In this document: positions 1-10,189 of the stretch, piece after piece
Numbering within the stretch: position 1 is the first letter of the stretch
Layout: each line of letters opens with the position of its first letter
Made by a program: the position numbers and the translations under genes
The notes under the pieces: model-generated
What the model was told of the DNA's origin: nothing
What the model saw: the letters and a program-made list of their open reading frames with translations, nothing else
Databases searched by the model: none
DNA from: Pseudoalteromonas sp. G4
GTDB taxonomy: Bacteria > Pseudomonadota > Gammaproteobacteria > Enterobacterales > Alteromonadaceae
Length of the DNA: 35,892 bases
Assembly (NCBI RefSeq): GCF_028875915.1
Contig: NZ_JAPEHW010000039.1
Location: 1 to 35,892 of the forward strand
Reading direction: 5' to 3'

Positions 1-176
1 TTCTGAGTTCTGAGTTCTGCAAATTTAATTTCCTAAAGAAATAATACAATCCTTAATTTAGTTTTAGAGAGGAATTATTAGGTACTTATAATTTGCTGAT
101 TTAAAATCATTAGCTCTTTTACAGGGTGTACATTAAGAAACTCTAAGTATTATTTCAGTATGTATTAGATAGACAC

Positions 177-204
177 AAAAAAGCCAGCTTAGTAGCTGGC
201 TTTT
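177..204 (-). terminator. Rho-independent terminator after the small DUF3718-like gene
   Basis: An 11-bp perfect stem (179-189 with 194-204) has a 4-base loop. Read on the minus strand it ends in a run of T (the A run at 177-182). It sits 22 bases past the stop of the gene at 226-600. The rest of 1-176 is AT-rich, and I see no gene in it. Confidence 0.8.
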
Positions 205-225
205 AGTCAAAGGGAAGATATCTTA

Positions 226-600
226 TTAAAGGCCTGCTCGTTCCTTTAATGCAGTAATAACAGCTGAACCTGAATGACCATTCGCATCAGCCCAAGCCAC
301 GTCGCCACCTGCTGCTAAGTCGCTTTTTGGTAGCTGCTTAACGATGTATTCGCCTACGCCATCTGCGCCACTAACAATTGCATGACGGATAAGGTTATTA
401 CCACCACAGCTAATGCCCGCATAAATATTACGTAGCTTTACACGTGATTCTTTAAGCTTCTTACGAATACGGCTTTTATCATCTGCAGCAACGTAGTCAC
501 ACAAACTTGCAGCTAATTGCTCATTTGCATTTACTGTGTGAGAGCTTAGTAATGCAACCGAAGATACAGATAGAGTAAATAATAATGTTGATAATTTCAT
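226..600 (-). CDS. Small exported protein, DUF3718-like
   Basis: The product is 124 residues. A signal peptide runs to about residue 25, with a hydrophobic core TLLFTLSVSSVALLSS and a likely cut after VNA. The mature part has two cysteines, in LCDYVAADDKSR and YAGISCGGN, which could form a disulfide. The run KSRIRKKLKESRVKLRNIY is basic and helical. The pattern matches what I recall as DUF3718, a family of small periplasmic proteins of unknown role in Alteromonadales. The gene stands alone, with its own terminator and a gap of about 70 bases from folA. No function can be assigned. The family call is from memory; the signal peptide is clear. Confidence 0.72.
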   Translation of the reverse strand: MKLSTLLFTLSVSSVALLSSHTVNANEQLAASLCDYVAADDKSRIRKKLKESRVKLRNIYAGISCGGNNLIRHAIVSGADGVGEYIVKQLPKSDLAAGGDVAWADANGHSGSAVITALKERAGL

Positions 601-671
601 AGTACAGCAACCCTAGTAGCACTTTATACTTAATTTAATTACAACAATTCTAACAATAAGTTAAATCATCT

Positions 672-1172
672 TCAAGAAATTAAGCCTAATTTCTTATAAA
701 CAACAAATTGGTAATGATATTGATTGGTTTCATCCGGTGCGAAGCTCTGTGTTTCTTGCACCTGCCAATCAGCCACAGCTTCGTAATCAGGAAACTGCGT
801 ATCACCATCAACATCCAAGTCTATATGCGTTAAGTATAGTCGATCTGCACGGCTTAAAAAGTCTAAGTAAATTTTACCGCCACCAATAATCATAACTTCA
901 TCTACATCACCAGCCAAAGAGAGCGCGTGGTCTGGGCTTTCAGCCATTATCGCACCATTAACAACGTACTCTGGATTGCGCGTGATAATAATATTTTTTC
1001 GACCCGGCAACAGACGACCTATCGACTCATATGTACGACGTCCCATAATGACAGGTTTGCCCAAGGTGACTGATTTGAAATGCTTTAGATCAGCAGGAAG
1101 GTGCCATGGCATATCGTTATCTTTACCAATAATACGATTATTAGCCATCGCAGCTATCATTGAAATCTTCAT
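672..1172 (-). CDS. folA: Dihydrofolate reductase
   Basis: This enzyme reduces dihydrofolate to tetrahydrofolate with NADPH in the cytoplasm, supplying one-carbon carriers; it is the trimethoprim target. At 166 residues it is of normal type I length. Visible motifs are the N-terminal strand ISMIAAMANNRIIG, MPWHLPADL with the catalytic acid at D28, GKPVIMGRRTYESIG at the NADPH site, LPGRKNIIITR, and IIGGGKIY. The start ATG has no good Shine-Dalgarno, but the protein starts where the family starts. A terminator after obgE (1229-1253) separates it from the upstream gene, so folA probably has its own promoter in 1173-1228. Confidence 0.97.
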   Translation of the reverse strand: MKISMIAAMANNRIIGKDNDMPWHLPADLKHFKSVTLGKPVIMGRRTYESIGRLLPGRKNIIITRNPEYVVNGAIMAESPDHALSLAGDVDEVMIIGGGKIYLDFLSRADRLYLTHIDLDVDGDTQFPDYEAVADWQVQETQSFAPDETNQYHYQFVVYKKLGLIS

Positions 1173-1228
1173 AAGAAATTAATACTTTTAACCTAGTTAA
1201 TTATTATTAGTACTTTTTTATTAAATAT

Positions 1229-1253
1229 AAAAAAAGGTGCGCAAGCACCTTTT
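1229..1253 (-). terminator. Rho-independent terminator between obgE and folA
   Basis: A 9-bp stem (1232-1240 with 1245-1253) closes on a GCAA tetraloop, followed on the minus strand by a T run (A run 1228-1235). It begins right at the obgE stop codon and makes folA a separate unit. Confidence 0.8.
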
Positions 1254-1254
1254 A

Positions 1255-2442
<1,188 letters not shown>

Positions 2443-2444
2443 TC

Positions 2445-2473
2445 ATTATACAAGACAATCAGGATGTGCGTAA
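2445..2473 (-). promoter_or_regulatory. Candidate promoter of obgE
   Basis: On the minus strand a perfect TATAAT (plus positions 2445-2450) lies 17 bases from TTACGC (2468-2473), a weak -35. It sits between the rpmA terminator and the obgE start, about 35 bases upstream of the start codon. Prediction by eye only. Confidence 0.55.
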
Positions 2474-2482
2474 TCAAGAAAC

Positions 2483-2513
2483 AAAAAAAGCCCCGCATTT
2501 GCGGGGCTTTTTA
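2483..2513 (-). terminator. Strong rho-independent terminator after rpmA
   Basis: A 12-bp stem (2485-2496 with 2501-2512), with a CCCCGC/GCGGGG core and a 4-base loop, is followed on the minus strand by a T run. It lies 15 bases past the rpmA stop. Confidence 0.9.
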
Positions 2514-2527
2514 AAATTTTTTAGGGA

Positions 2528-2785
2528 TTACTCAGCAATGATGCTTACGTATTTACGACCTAAAGGACCTTTTTGCTCAAACTGAACTTTACCGTTTGAA
2601 GTTGCAAATAAAGTGTGGTCTTTACCCATACCAACGTTAGTACCTGCGTGGAACTTAGTACCACGTTGACGAACGATGATGTTACCCGCTAAAACTGATT
2701 CACCACCGTAGCGCTTAACACCTAGGCGTTTACTTTCTGAATCACGACCGTTACGAGTACTACCAGCTGCTTTCTTATGTGCCAT
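2528..2785 (-). CDS. rpmA: 50S ribosomal protein L27
   Basis: L27 is a 50S protein whose N-terminal tail reaches toward the peptidyl-transferase centre. At 85 residues it has normal length and starts [19 protein letters not shown], with the typical [21 protein letters not shown] and [10 protein letters not shown] blocks. It has the short proteobacterial N-terminus with no cleavable extension. The gene follows rplU by 17 bases, has an AGAGG Shine-Dalgarno, and is closed by a strong terminator. Confidence 0.98.
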   Translation of the reverse strand: MAHKKAAGSTRNGRDSESKRLGVKRYGGESVLAGNIIVRQRGTKFHAGTNVGMGKDHTLFATSNGKVQFEQKGPLGRKYVSIIAE

Positions 2786-2802
2786 CTTTCTGTACCTCTA
2801 AA

Positions 2803-3114
2803 TTAAGCGTTAATGCCAGTGATTTTAACTTCAGTGAACCACTGACGGTGACCCATTTGCTTGCGAGAATGCTTACGACGTCTAAACTTAACGATCTTAA
2901 CTTTCTCACCACGACCATGAGATACAACTTCAGCTGTAACCTTACCGCCATTTACGAAAGGTGCACCAATTTCGATTTTCTCACCGTTTGCAACAAGTAA
3001 TACTTTGTCAAATTCTACTGCTGCACCAGTTTCAGCCTCTAACTTCTCAAGGCGAATCGTTTGACCTTCAGTCACACGGTGCTGTTTACCACCACTTTGG
3101 AAAACCGCGTACAT
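2803..3114 (-). CDS. rplU: 50S ribosomal protein L21
   Basis: L21 binds 23S rRNA in the large subunit. At 103 residues it has normal length, with the hallmark start [14 protein letters not shown], the basic segment [20 protein letters not shown] and the ending [13 protein letters not shown] site lies 8 bases before the ATG. It is the first gene of the rplU-rpmA unit and is driven from the divergent region shared with ispB, as in many gammaproteobacteria. Confidence 0.98.
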   Translation of the reverse strand: MYAVFQSGGKQHRVTEGQTIRLEKLEAETGAAVEFDKVLLVANGEKIEIGAPFVNGGKVTAEVVSHGRGEKVKIVKFRRRKHSRKQMGHRQWFTEVKITGINA

Positions 3115-3167
3115 AATTAACTCCGTTCTGCGCCCTCAAATCGACGCAACTTAATAATCTTCGATAG

Positions 3168-3203
3168 GGCGCGAAGTCTACGCGAAATTAGACCATTGCG
3201 CAA
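3168..3203 (-). promoter_or_regulatory. Promoter of rplU-rpmA with GC-rich discriminator
   Basis: On the minus strand TTGCGC (plus 3198-3203), a 17-base spacer and TAGACT (3175-3180) form a good sigma-70 promoter. A GC-rich stretch (TTCGCGCCC) follows the -10. Such a discriminator is typical of ribosomal genes repressed by ppGpp and DksA. The promoter is seen directly; the stringent control is inferred. Confidence 0.7.
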
Positions 3204-3331
3204 GCCTATTTTTATAAAAAAGACTAATAATGTTGCGTTTCGAAAGACGCACTTAAAAATTTGATATTATTGACGCCAATTCTACCCAATTATGTCCGCT
3301 TAGAAAACCATTATTTTAGATAAAATATTGA

Positions 3332-3361
3332 TTCTACTAAAAGCCAAAAATAGTGTACAAT
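3332..3361 (+). promoter_or_regulatory. Candidate promoter of ispB
   Basis: TACAAT at 3356-3361 is preceded by a weak TTCTAC (3332-3337) at 18 bases. It lies about 45 bases before the ispB start in the divergent rplU/ispB gap. The other bases of that 290-base gap show no gene. Confidence 0.4.
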
Positions 3362-3404
3362 CCCCGGCAAATATGTGGCTCTTCCCCTTTAAACTTGGAG
3401 ACTC

Positions 3405-4376
3405 ATGGATATCAAAGCGATCCAAGCCTTAACAGAACAAGATATGTTAGCAGTTAATCAACTCATCGAGCAGCAACTGCAATCGAATGTCGCACTTGTC
3501 AATCAGTTAGGTCTTTATATTGTCAACAGCGGTGGCAAACGAATTCGTCCTATTTTATCAATTCTTGCTGCAAAAGCTCTTAAACACCAAGGTCAAGAAC
3601 ATGTTCGTTTAGCTGCAATTGTTGAATTTATCCATACTGCTACTTTACTTCATGATGATGTTGTAGATGAGTCATTACTTCGTCGTGGAAACCCTACAGC
3701 TAATGCTGAATTTGGTAACGCGGCAAGCGTTTTAGTTGGTGATTTTATTTACACTCGTGCATTCCAACTAATGGTTGGTTTTAACAAGATGCAAGTAATG
3801 GATATTTTTGCCCATGCGACTAATGTGATTGCTGAAGGTGAAGTATTACAATTAATGAATTGTAATGATCCAGATACGACTGAAGATAGCTACATGCAAG
3901 TTATCTATAGTAAAACAGCCAAGTTATTTGAAGCTGCAACAGAATTAGCTGCAATTATTACTGAGCAAAGTGATGAAATAATTAGTGGACTAAAATTCTA
4001 TGGAATGCATTTAGGAACTGCTTTTCAGCTTGTTGATGACGTACTGGATTACAGTGCTAATCAAGCTGAACTAGGAAAATCTATTGGCGACGATCTTGCC
4101 GAAGGAAAACCGACACTACCTTTGATCTATGCAATGCAAAATGGATCTGAAGAGCAAAGAAACTTGATCCGCGGTGCAATTGAAAAAGCGGATGGCAAAG
4201 ACTATCTAGATAAAGTCTTAGTCATTTTAGATGAAACAAAGGCCTTGTCACTCACAATGCAAAAAGCACAAGAAGAAGCACAGAAAGCAATTAACTACCT
4301 ATCTGTGATACCTGATTCTGACTACAAAGATGCATTGATAGCACTTGCCAAAATATCTGTTGATAGAAAGTACTAA
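3405..4376 (+). CDS. ispB: Octaprenyl diphosphate synthase
   Basis: IspB is a trans-polyprenyl diphosphate synthase that extends farnesyl diphosphate with isopentenyl diphosphate to the C40 chain of ubiquinone and menaquinone. The product is 323 residues. The first Asp-rich motif is in LLHDDVVDESLLRRG and the second in QLVDDVLDYSANQAELGKSIGDDLAEGK, with the GGKRIRP block near the N-terminus. A GGAG site lies just upstream. It is convergent with rpoS and shares a terminator with it. The C40 chain length is inferred from orthology, since the motif alone does not fix it. It connects functionally with ispD and ispF further along, which make the precursor. Confidence 0.95.
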   Translation: MDIKAIQALTEQDMLAVNQLIEQQLQSNVALVNQLGLYIVNSGGKRIRPILSILAAKALKHQGQEHVRLAAIVEFIHTATLLHDDVVDESLLRRGNPTANAEFGNAASVLVGDFIYTRAFQLMVGFNKMQVMDIFAHATNVIAEGEVLQLMNCNDPDTTEDSYMQVIYSKTAKLFEAATELAAIITEQSDEIISGLKFYGMHLGTAFQLVDDVLDYSANQAELGKSIGDDLAEGKPTLPLIYAMQNGSEEQRNLIRGAIEKADGKDYLDKVLVILDETKALSLTMQKAQEEAQKAINYLSVIPDSDYKDALIALAKISVDRKY

Positions 4377-4387
4377 ATTTTATCTAC

Positions 4388-4415
4388 AAAAAACCGCTGA
4401 AATCAGCGGTTTTTT
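4388..4415. terminator. Bidirectional terminator between ispB and rpoS
   Basis: A 13-bp stem (4388-4400 with 4403-4415) has an A run on one side and a T run on the other, so it works in both directions. It fills the 43-base gap between the convergent stops. Confidence 0.88.
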
Positions 4416-4419
4416 TATT

Positions 4420-5376
4420 TTATGCTCTAAACAGCGATTCGATACTTAATCCTTGGTGTGTTAACACCTCTTTTAATCGACGAAGGGCTTCAACCTGGAT
4501 TTGTCTAACTCGCTCACGTGTTAATCCAATTTCTTTACCCACATCTTCTAATGTAGAAGGTTCGTAGCCGAGCAAACCAAATCGTCTTGCTAACACTTCA
4601 CGTTGTTTTGCATTTAGCTCTTCAAGCCAGTGGACAATATTATTGTGAATGTCTTGATCTTGAATTTCACCTTCAGGACCACGACCTTTTTCATCAGCAA
4701 TAATATCCAGCAGTGCCTTATCAGAATCGCCTCCAATTGGAGTGTCAACGGAACTAATTTTTTCGTTTAAACGCAGCATCTTACTTACGTCTTCAACTGG
4801 ACGATCTAGCTTTTCTGCTATTTCTTCTGCTGTTGGTTCGTGATCTAACTTTTGCGTTAATTCACGAGCAGTCCGAAGGTAAACATTAAGCTCTTTAACA
4901 ACATGGATGGGAAGTCGGATAGTACGAGTTTGATTCATTATCGCACGTTCAATGGTTTGACGGATCCACCAAGTTGCATAAGTAGAGAATCTAAATCCAC
5001 GTTCAGGATCAAATTTTTCTACCGCCCTGATCAAACCTAAATTACCTTCTTCGATCAGATCTAATAATGCTAAACCTCTGTTGTTGTAGCGTCTTGCGAT
5101 CTTCACTACTAGACGTAGATTGCTTTCAATCATACGTTTTCGCGATGCTTCGCAACCACGTAAGGCTTTGCGTGCAAAAAATACTTCTTCTTCTGCACTT
5201 AGTAATGGTGAAAATCCTATTTCGCCTAGGTAGAGTTGAGTAGCATCTAAGTTTTTAACAACTTCTTCTTTAGCAAAGATTTCGTCTTCTGTATCTTCTA
5301 TCTCTTCAAGATCTTCATCTTTTACATCCATATCGATGGTTAGATCTTCAGTATTTTCTTTTTTTGTGCGTCCCAT
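4420..5376 (-). CDS. rpoS: RNA polymerase sigma factor RpoS
   Basis: RpoS is the stationary-phase and general-stress sigma factor. I set the start at the ATG at 5376 ([11 protein letters not shown], 318 residues) because GGGAGG lies 6 bases before it; the ATG at 5382 abuts that site with no spacing. The N-terminus is acidic. Region 1.2 ([20 protein letters not shown]), region 2 ([28 protein letters not shown] and [17 protein letters not shown]), region 3 and region 4.2 ([28 protein letters not shown]) are all present. It lies 63 bases after nlpD, the usual neighbour; in relatives nlpD carries a main rpoS promoter. mutS, often downstream of rpoS, is absent here, and ispB faces it instead. Confidence 0.97.
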   Translation of the reverse strand: MGRTKKENTEDLTIDMDVKDEDLEEIEDTEDEIFAKEEVVKNLDATQLYLGEIGFSPLLSAEEEVFFARKALRGCEASRKRMIESNLRLVVKIARRYNNRGLALLDLIEEGNLGLIRAVEKFDPERGFRFSTYATWWIRQTIERAIMNQTRTIRLPIHVVKELNVYLRTARELTQKLDHEPTAEEIAEKLDRPVEDVSKMLRLNEKISSVDTPIGGDSDKALLDIIADEKGRGPEGEIQDQDIHNNIVHWLEELNAKQREVLARRFGLLGYEPSTLEDVGKEIGLTRERVRQIQVEALRRLKEVLTHQGLSIESLFRA

Positions 5377-5439
5377 AAGCATCCTCCCGAGTCATTCAGT
5401 GACCTTTAAACACTAAAACACGTTCGCGCCCCAACTAAC

Positions 5440-6264
5440 TTAGCGTGGCAAATACCTTAATGGGTCAACCGATTTTCCGCGGTATCTCACTTCAAATCTA
5501 AGCCCTACAGACTTAGCTTCGGAGTTACCCATCGTGGCAATTTTTTGCCTAGCTGTAACTTTTTGCTTTTCTTTTACCAAAATTCTTTGGTTGTGAGCGT
5601 AAGCAGTTAGATAATCATCGTTATGTTTCACTATGATTAAATTACCGTACCCTCTTAACGCACTTCCCGCATAAACAACAATACCATCTGCTGCTGCAAG
5701 AATATCAGTCCCTGATTTATTTTTTATTAGTATCCCTTTGTAGCCATTTTCTTTTCCTGAAAATTTCCTTGCTACACGGCCTTTAGTTGGCCAATACCAA
5801 CGCAACTTGTCACTACTTTGAGCTACTTTTTGTTGCTTTTTTAAACTGGCTTGATTTTCAACATACTCTTGTTGTTTTTTGGGATCAAGCTGTTTTTTTA
5901 ATGATTTGTTATTTTTTTGTATATTTTTAGTAGACTTGTTGGTCTTATCAGTGTAGTTTTTAGCCTTTTTTTGGCTTTTGCTAGCAGCGTTTAACTTTAA
6001 GATTTGGCCTGGAAAGATCGTGTAAGGGGCTTTAATACCATTGATCTTAGCCAGATCTCGGAAGTCTTTGTTTGATCTAAAAGCGATTGAATATAAGGTT
6101 TCACCTTTTTTAACTTTGTAGTTACTTCCTTTAATTTTAATTTTTTGTTGCGAACTAGTCTTACCAGACGTTAGATTTGCAACAGGGGCAGGCGTTGTTC
6201 TACTACTGCATGCGATTAGCTGTAAACATATAATGCAAGTAAAAAGCTGTAGTAATAAACGCAT
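5440..6264 (-). CDS. nlpD: Lipoprotein NlpD, LysM plus degenerate LytM domain
   Basis: NlpD is an outer-membrane lipoprotein that activates septal murein amidases (AmiC in E. coli). The product is 274 residues. The lipobox LIAC puts the lipid cysteine at residue 19. A LysM domain covers about 48-92 (YKVKKGETLYSIAFRSN). A Lys/Gln-rich linker follows, then an M23/LytM domain from about 160 to the end. The zinc ligands are mostly lost: the first HxxxD site reads YKGILI and the last HxH site reads GLRFEVR, though TAYAH remains. This fits a non-catalytic activator. It lies 8 bases after pcm and probably hosts rpoS promoter elements. Confidence 0.93.
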   Translation of the reverse strand: MRLLLQLFTCIICLQLIACSSRTTPAPVANLTSGKTSSQQKIKIKGSNYKVKKGETLYSIAFRSNKDFRDLAKINGIKAPYTIFPGQILKLNAASKSQKKAKNYTDKTNKSTKNIQKNNKSLKKQLDPKKQQEYVENQASLKKQQKVAQSSDKLRWYWPTKGRVARKFSGKENGYKGILIKNKSGTDILAAADGIVVYAGSALRGYGNLIIVKHNDDYLTAYAHNQRILVKEKQKVTARQKIATMGNSEAKSVGLRFEVRYRGKSVDPLRYLPR

Positions 6265-6272
6265 ATTTACTC

Positions 6273-6914
6273 CTAATCAATCGCACCAGCGACTAATGGA
6301 ACAAATCTTACTTCTTCTAAGGTTTGTGTAATAAAACTTTTTCCTTGGCGTTTTACTGCGACTAAATGTTGCTGATGTTCACCTATTGGAGAAATTAGCA
6401 CACCACCATCATTTAATTGTTCAACTAAAGCTTGTGGAATTTCACTTGCTGCGGCAGTCACAATAATACCATCATAAGGTGCATTAGCTTGCCAACCCTG
6501 CCAACCATCACCATGCTTCATAACTACATTAAATAAATCTAACTGCTGTAGCCTTCTTTTTGCTTGCCACTGTAATGCTTTAATTCGTTCAACTGAATAA
6601 ATACGCTCAAAGCACTGCGCTAGAATAGCTGATTGATAGCCAGAGCCTGTGCCTATTTCTAATATAGTTGCCGAAGGACTTGTTAGCTGCAAAAGTAACT
6701 CAGTCATTCTTGCAACAATGAAGGGTTGTGAAATCGTTTGCCCAAGCCCTATAGGCAAAGCCGTATTTTGATACGACTTATGTTTTAAAACATCATCAAC
6801 AAAAATATGGCGAGGTGTTGACGCAATGGCGTCTAACACTTTTTGCGATCGAATTCCTTGCTGATATAAAAGCTGCGCCAATTGATGTGCGCTACGACTA
6901 TAATTATTTAACAC
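6273..6914 (-). CDS. pcm: Protein-L-isoaspartate O-methyltransferase
   Basis: Pcm transfers a methyl group from SAM to L-isoaspartyl residues and so starts repair of aged proteins in stationary phase. At 213 residues it is close to the usual 208. Motifs are [22 protein letters not shown], the SAM loop [25 protein letters not shown], and HGDGWQGW. The start is a GTG at 6914 inside the end of surE (11-base overlap); an in-frame TGA lies just upstream, so no longer form is possible. Translational coupling to surE is likely. That matters because surE carries an internal duplication, which stays in frame and so should not interrupt coupling. Confidence 0.96.
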   Translation of the reverse strand: MLNNYSRSAHQLAQLLYQQGIRSQKVLDAIASTPRHIFVDDVLKHKSYQNTALPIGLGQTISQPFIVARMTELLLQLTSPSATILEIGTGSGYQSAILAQCFERIYSVERIKALQWQAKRRLQQLDLFNVVMKHGDGWQGWQANAPYDGIIVTAAASEIPQALVEQLNDGGVLISPIGEHQQHLVAVKRQGKSFITQTLEEVRFVPLVAGAID

Positions 6915-7725
6915 CTGAAATATTCAATCCTTCAATCCAGGTTTCCATTTTTTTAAGGCTCGATTTTGCTGTCATATCAACAGTAAGCGGGGTAACAGAT
7001 GCAAATCCATTCGCTACCGCATGAAAATCAGTCCCTTCACCAGCATCTTGCGCTTCACCTAAATGGCCATACCAATAAATTTTTCGGCCCCAAGGATCAC
7101 TTTGCTCCTGCATCGTTTCGGCTTTATGACGAGAGCCTAAACGAGTAACTTTAATGCCTTTAAGTTCTGAAAGTGGAATGTCCGGTACGTTTAAGTTGAT
7201 TATTTGATCTGACTCTAGTGGATGCGCTTTAATTTCATTAATAATAGAGACGGCTACGGCAGCAGCTGTGTCATAGTTTTCTTCTTTTTTTGAGCACAAA
7301 GATACTGCAATTGCAGGCAAACCTAAAAATCGCCCTTCTGAAGCAGCTGAGCACAAAGATACTGCAATTGCAGGCAAACCTAAAAATCGCCCTTCTGAAG
7401 CAGCTGCAACAGTACCCGAATACAGCGTATCATCCCCTAAATTAGCCCCATTATTTATGCCTGCTACAACAATATCTGGCGTAAAATCAACCAGTTTATT
7501 TATTGCTAGTTGAACACAATCACTGGGTGTACCATTAACTGAGATAAAGCCATTTTCATGTGTATGGGTTCTTAAGGGGTTTAGTAAAGTAAGTGAATTA
7601 CTTGCACCACTACAGTTACGATCAGGCGCCACAACGGTGACTTCTGCAATTTGAGACAACGCTAAATATAAAGCTTCAATGCCCTTTGCATTTACACCAT
7701 CATCATTGCTCAGCAAGATTTTCAT
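6904..7725 (-). CDS. surE: 5'-nucleotidase SurE with a 19-residue internal tandem duplication
   Basis: SurE is a metal-dependent 5'/3'-nucleotidase and exopolyphosphatase of stationary phase. Metal-site motifs are intact: LLSNDDG at the N-terminus, [19 protein letters not shown] and [20 protein letters not shown]. The product is 273 residues against the usual 250-255. The excess is exactly one extra copy of a 19-residue block ([18 protein letters not shown] plus one Ala), at residues 108-126 and again at 127-145. The two DNA copies are identical. The block covers the conserved EGRFLG-P-A-AVS segment, which forms a core helix and strand in known SurE structures. The frame is kept, but folding may be impaired. 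The gene overlaps truD by 23 bases and pcm by 11. Confidence 0.95.
   Translation of the reverse strand: MKILLSNDDGVNAKGIEALYLALSQIAEVTVVAPDRNCSGASNSLTLLNPLRTHTHENGFISVNGTPSDCVQLAINKLVDFTPDIVVAGINNGANLGDDTLYSGTVAAASEGRFLGLPAIAVSLCSAASEGRFLGLPAIAVSLCSKKEENYDTAAAVAVSIINEIKAHPLESDQIINLNVPDIPLSELKGIKVTRLGSRHKAETMQEQSDPWGRKIYWYGHLGEAQDAGEGTDFHAVANGFASVTPLTVDMTAKSSLKKMETWIEGLNISGVK
7291..7406. repeat. Exact 57-bp tandem duplication inside surE
   Basis: Positions 7291-7347 and 7348-7404 are identical, and two more bases (TG) continue the period. The unit is 19 codons, so the reading frame is preserved. Only the 2-base TG is shared at the breakpoints, which suggests a slippage or template-switch event. 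No third copy is seen. Confidence 0.98.
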
Positions 7726-8743
7726 TATTTTCCTTATTCTTTACAGATACATCTTGGCACAGTGCAAGCTCACGTAATACCGCTGTTGCAAAACACCCTT
7801 TAGGCAGTGCAAAGCTAAACTCTATCACATCTTCATCTACATGATGTACTTCAAATTTTTCTGGGTAAAGGCGCATGTTTCTGCGCTCAGATTTAAGGCC
7901 TAGTTGAGCAAGGCTTTCACACCAAGAAGCAAAAGGCGCTAGCCAAGCTTGTTCTTGCTCTGTGACACCTTGTTCACCTTTGCCAGCTAAAGGTGCAGAT
8001 AAATGTATATCACCACTAGCAAGGCGATTAACGGTTTCAAGGCTTATTTCTTCTTTGAAGAAGGCATTGCTACCGTTCAGTAAAAATACTTCTTCTGTCA
8101 TTGTTTTTGCAATGCCATACTGCGCAATTCGTTGGCTAACAACCTGATTAAAAATATGTGAACGCGCAGCTGATATTATTATGCCGCGCAATTTTTTATC
8201 ATGGATTTCTTTGCCTGCAAATAATTGCTCTGCCAATTCTAAATTATGCCCATTATGACCAAAGCGTTGAGCGCCAAAGTAATTTGGAACACCTTGTCTT
8301 ACGGCGTTGATACGCGTTAGCACTTCGCTTACCGAACTACAATGACGTAACACAATCGTGAAGCGGTTTGCCTTATGACATCCTGTTTTGAGCTTACGGT
8401 TATGCCTTACCTGCTGCAATATTTTTACGCTATCACTATTAAGAGAAGAGAAATCAACTTCTTTCTTGATAGGCACAGGCACACTAAACCATTGAGAGGT
8501 TACTGCGTTGCGGTCTTTTAATCCTGGATAACTAACATTACGCGCTTGTGTACCAGCGATTTTAGCAATTTGTTTCGCTATAAATTGTGTATTCTCACCT
8601 TTTTTAAGCACCTGCAAACACACATGCTCACCAGAACCTGTCAGCTCAAAACCAAGCTCTTCATCAACGCGAAAATCCTCAGCTGAACTTTTAAACTCAG
8701 CTGTCGCATTCGGTTTTCCGTAAAGATAAGTTAAATTATCCAT
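7703..8743 (-). CDS. truD: tRNA pseudouridine(13) synthase TruD
   Basis: TruD converts U13 of tRNA-Glu to pseudouridine. The product is 346 residues, normal for the family. Visible blocks are [18 protein letters not shown] near the N-terminus, [17 protein letters not shown] with the catalytic Asp at about residue 77, and [18 protein letters not shown]. It overlaps ispF by 8 bases and surE by 23 bases, so it belongs to the compact ispD-ispF-truD-surE unit found across gammaproteobacteria. Confidence 0.95.
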   Translation of the reverse strand: MDNLTYLYGKPNATAEFKSSAEDFRVDEELGFELTGSGEHVCLQVLKKGENTQFIAKQIAKIAGTQARNVSYPGLKDRNAVTSQWFSVPVPIKKEVDFSSLNSDSVKILQQVRHNRKLKTGCHKANRFTIVLRHCSSVSEVLTRINAVRQGVPNYFGAQRFGHNGHNLELAEQLFAGKEIHDKKLRGIIISAARSHIFNQVVSQRIAQYGIAKTMTEEVFLLNGSNAFFKEEISLETVNRLASGDIHLSAPLAGKGEQGVTEQEQAWLAPFASWCESLAQLGLKSERRNMRLYPEKFEVHHVDEDVIEFSFALPKGCFATAVLRELALCQDVSVKNKENNENLAEQ

Positions 8744-9209
8744 TTGTAAGTAACACTACCGCGTGGCTCTCAATACCTTCTTTTCGACCAGCAAAGCCAA
8801 GTTTTTCTGTTGTTGTCGCCTTAACATTAACCTGATCAATACTAATATTTAGATCATCAGCTATCACCGCACGCATCGCTTCAATATGAGGAGCCATTTT
8901 TGGTGCTTGCGCCACTATAGTTATATCTGTGTTGGCAACGGAATAGCCACGTTCTTCCATTAATGACACAACATGACGCAGTAAAATTCGGCTGTCTATA
9001 TTTTCAAATTCAGAGGCCGTATCAGGAAAGTGTTTACCAATATCCCCTAGTGCAAGTGCACCCAAAATTGCATCACATAGTGCGTGAATTGCAACATCAC
9101 CGTCAGAGTGTGCGATAAAGCCAAATTCATAATCGATTTTTACACCGGCAATTGTAAGAGGACCTGTACCACCAAACTTGTGCACGTCATAACCATGTCC
9201 TATTCGCAT
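8736..9209 (-). CDS. ispF: 2-C-methyl-D-erythritol 2,4-cyclodiphosphate synthase
   Basis: IspF cyclises CDP-methylerythritol 2-phosphate, with release of CMP, in the MEP isoprenoid pathway. The product is 157 residues. The zinc-site start [12 protein letters not shown] supplies the Asp and His ligands, with the third His in [22 protein letters not shown]. The [22 protein letters not shown] and [19 protein letters not shown] blocks are complete. It overlaps ispD by 10 bases and truD by 8, which indicates coupled translation. Confidence 0.97.
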   Translation of the reverse strand: MRIGHGYDVHKFGGTGPLTIAGVKIDYEFGFIAHSDGDVAIHALCDAILGALALGDIGKHFPDTASEFENIDSRILLRHVVSLMEERGYSVANTDITIVAQAPKMAPHIEAMRAVIADDLNISIDQVNVKATTTEKLGFAGRKEGIESHAVVLLTNG

Positions 9210-9910
9210 TTATCTATCTCCAAAAGTTGTTTCGCAATTAAAAATTCTGCAATTGCTACATCATCAGGGGTCGTTAATTTAATATTATCAGCTCGGCTTT
9301 CAACTAGTTGCACTTTGCCACCAGCCCACTCAATCGCTGAGGCTTCATCCGTTATTGAAACCTGTTGAGCTAATGCATTTGACACTGCATTAGTTAATTC
9401 ATCCAATAAAAACATTTGTGGAGTTTGTGCCTGCCAAAGCGAGTCTCTCGGCACTGTATTTTCAACTAACGAGGTTCCTTGCTTAATCGTATCTCGTACT
9501 TTACTGGCTAGAATACCGCCACATTGATTTGTTTGGCACTGAGATATCAATTTTAGTATGTCACTTGGTAAAACAAGTGGACGCGCAGCATCGTGCACCA
9601 GCACCCACTCAATTGAAAAATTGAGTGATAAGTAATTTAATGCATTGAATACTGAGTCGGCACGCTCCTTTCCGCCCGTCACGGTAATTACATTTTCAGG
9701 TAATGTGAGATCTTTAAAATAAGCATCACTATCACTGATAGCAATAATAATCAGCGCATCAGGCAAAGTTGCTTTAAGCTTGCCAATTGTATGTTCTAAT
9801 ACTGTTTTTTCACCAAGATGGATATATTGCTTAGGCTTATTAGCTTGCATTCGTGCACCCACACCAGCAGCAGGCACAACAAATGCAATTGAAGGATTAA
9901 TATCTGTCAT
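9200..9910 (-). CDS. ispD: 2-C-methyl-D-erythritol 4-phosphate cytidylyltransferase
   Basis: IspD joins CTP and methylerythritol 4-phosphate, the step before IspE and IspF in the MEP pathway. The product is 236 residues. The CTP loop is [21 protein letters not shown], followed by [24 protein letters not shown], and [19 protein letters not shown]. It overlaps ftsB by 14 bases, so division, isoprenoid and stationary-phase genes form one continuous minus-strand block. Confidence 0.96.
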   Translation of the reverse strand: MTDINPSIAFVVPAAGVGARMQANKPKQYIHLGEKTVLEHTIGKLKATLPDALIIIAISDSDAYFKDLTLPENVITVTGGKERADSVFNALNYLSLNFSIEWVLVHDAARPLVLPSDILKLISQCQTNQCGGILASKVRDTIKQGTSLVENTVPRDSLWQAQTPQMFLLDELTNAVSNALAQQVSITDEASAIEWAGGKVQLVESRADNIKLTTPDDVAIAEFLIAKQLLEIDKCE

Positions 9911-10181
9911 TTTTATGTGTTACGCGAAAAAATGTTTCGCCTTGTTTGATCATCCCTAACTCATTTCGAGCACGTTCTTCAATGCCCTCTAAACCAAGTT
10001 TTAGATCTTCCACATCCGCTTTTAAAAGCTTATTTCGTCGTTCTAATCGAGTATTCACTTCAGTGTGCTGTTCAACTGCTGATTGCAGCTTTCGATAGTC
10101 TTTAACACCATGATGGCCAAACCATAACTGGTATTGCAAACTTGCAAACAAACACAACAAAGCTAGTTGAAATAATCGCAT
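9897..10181 (-). CDS. ftsB: Cell division protein FtsB
   Basis: FtsB is a small bitopic inner-membrane protein that, with FtsL and FtsQ, activates septal peptidoglycan synthesis by FtsWI. The product is 94 residues. A single membrane helix lies at about 3-21 (LFQLALLCLFASLQYQLWFG). A coiled coil follows (VEQHTEVNTRLERRNKLLKADVEDLK), then the conserved IEERARNELGMIKQGETFFRV. In relatives the upstream neighbour is often enolase; here a gene of unknown function lies 8 bases upstream. Confidence 0.95.
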   Translation of the reverse strand: MRLFQLALLCLFASLQYQLWFGHHGVKDYRKLQSAVEQHTEVNTRLERRNKLLKADVEDLKLGLEGIEERARNELGMIKQGETFFRVTHKNDRY

Positions 10182-10189
10182 GGTAAATT

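Noticed and set aside
1..19. Short TTCTGAG tandem repeat at the window edge
   Set aside because: Only 2.7 copies of a 7-base unit, cut by the window edge; too short to interpret.
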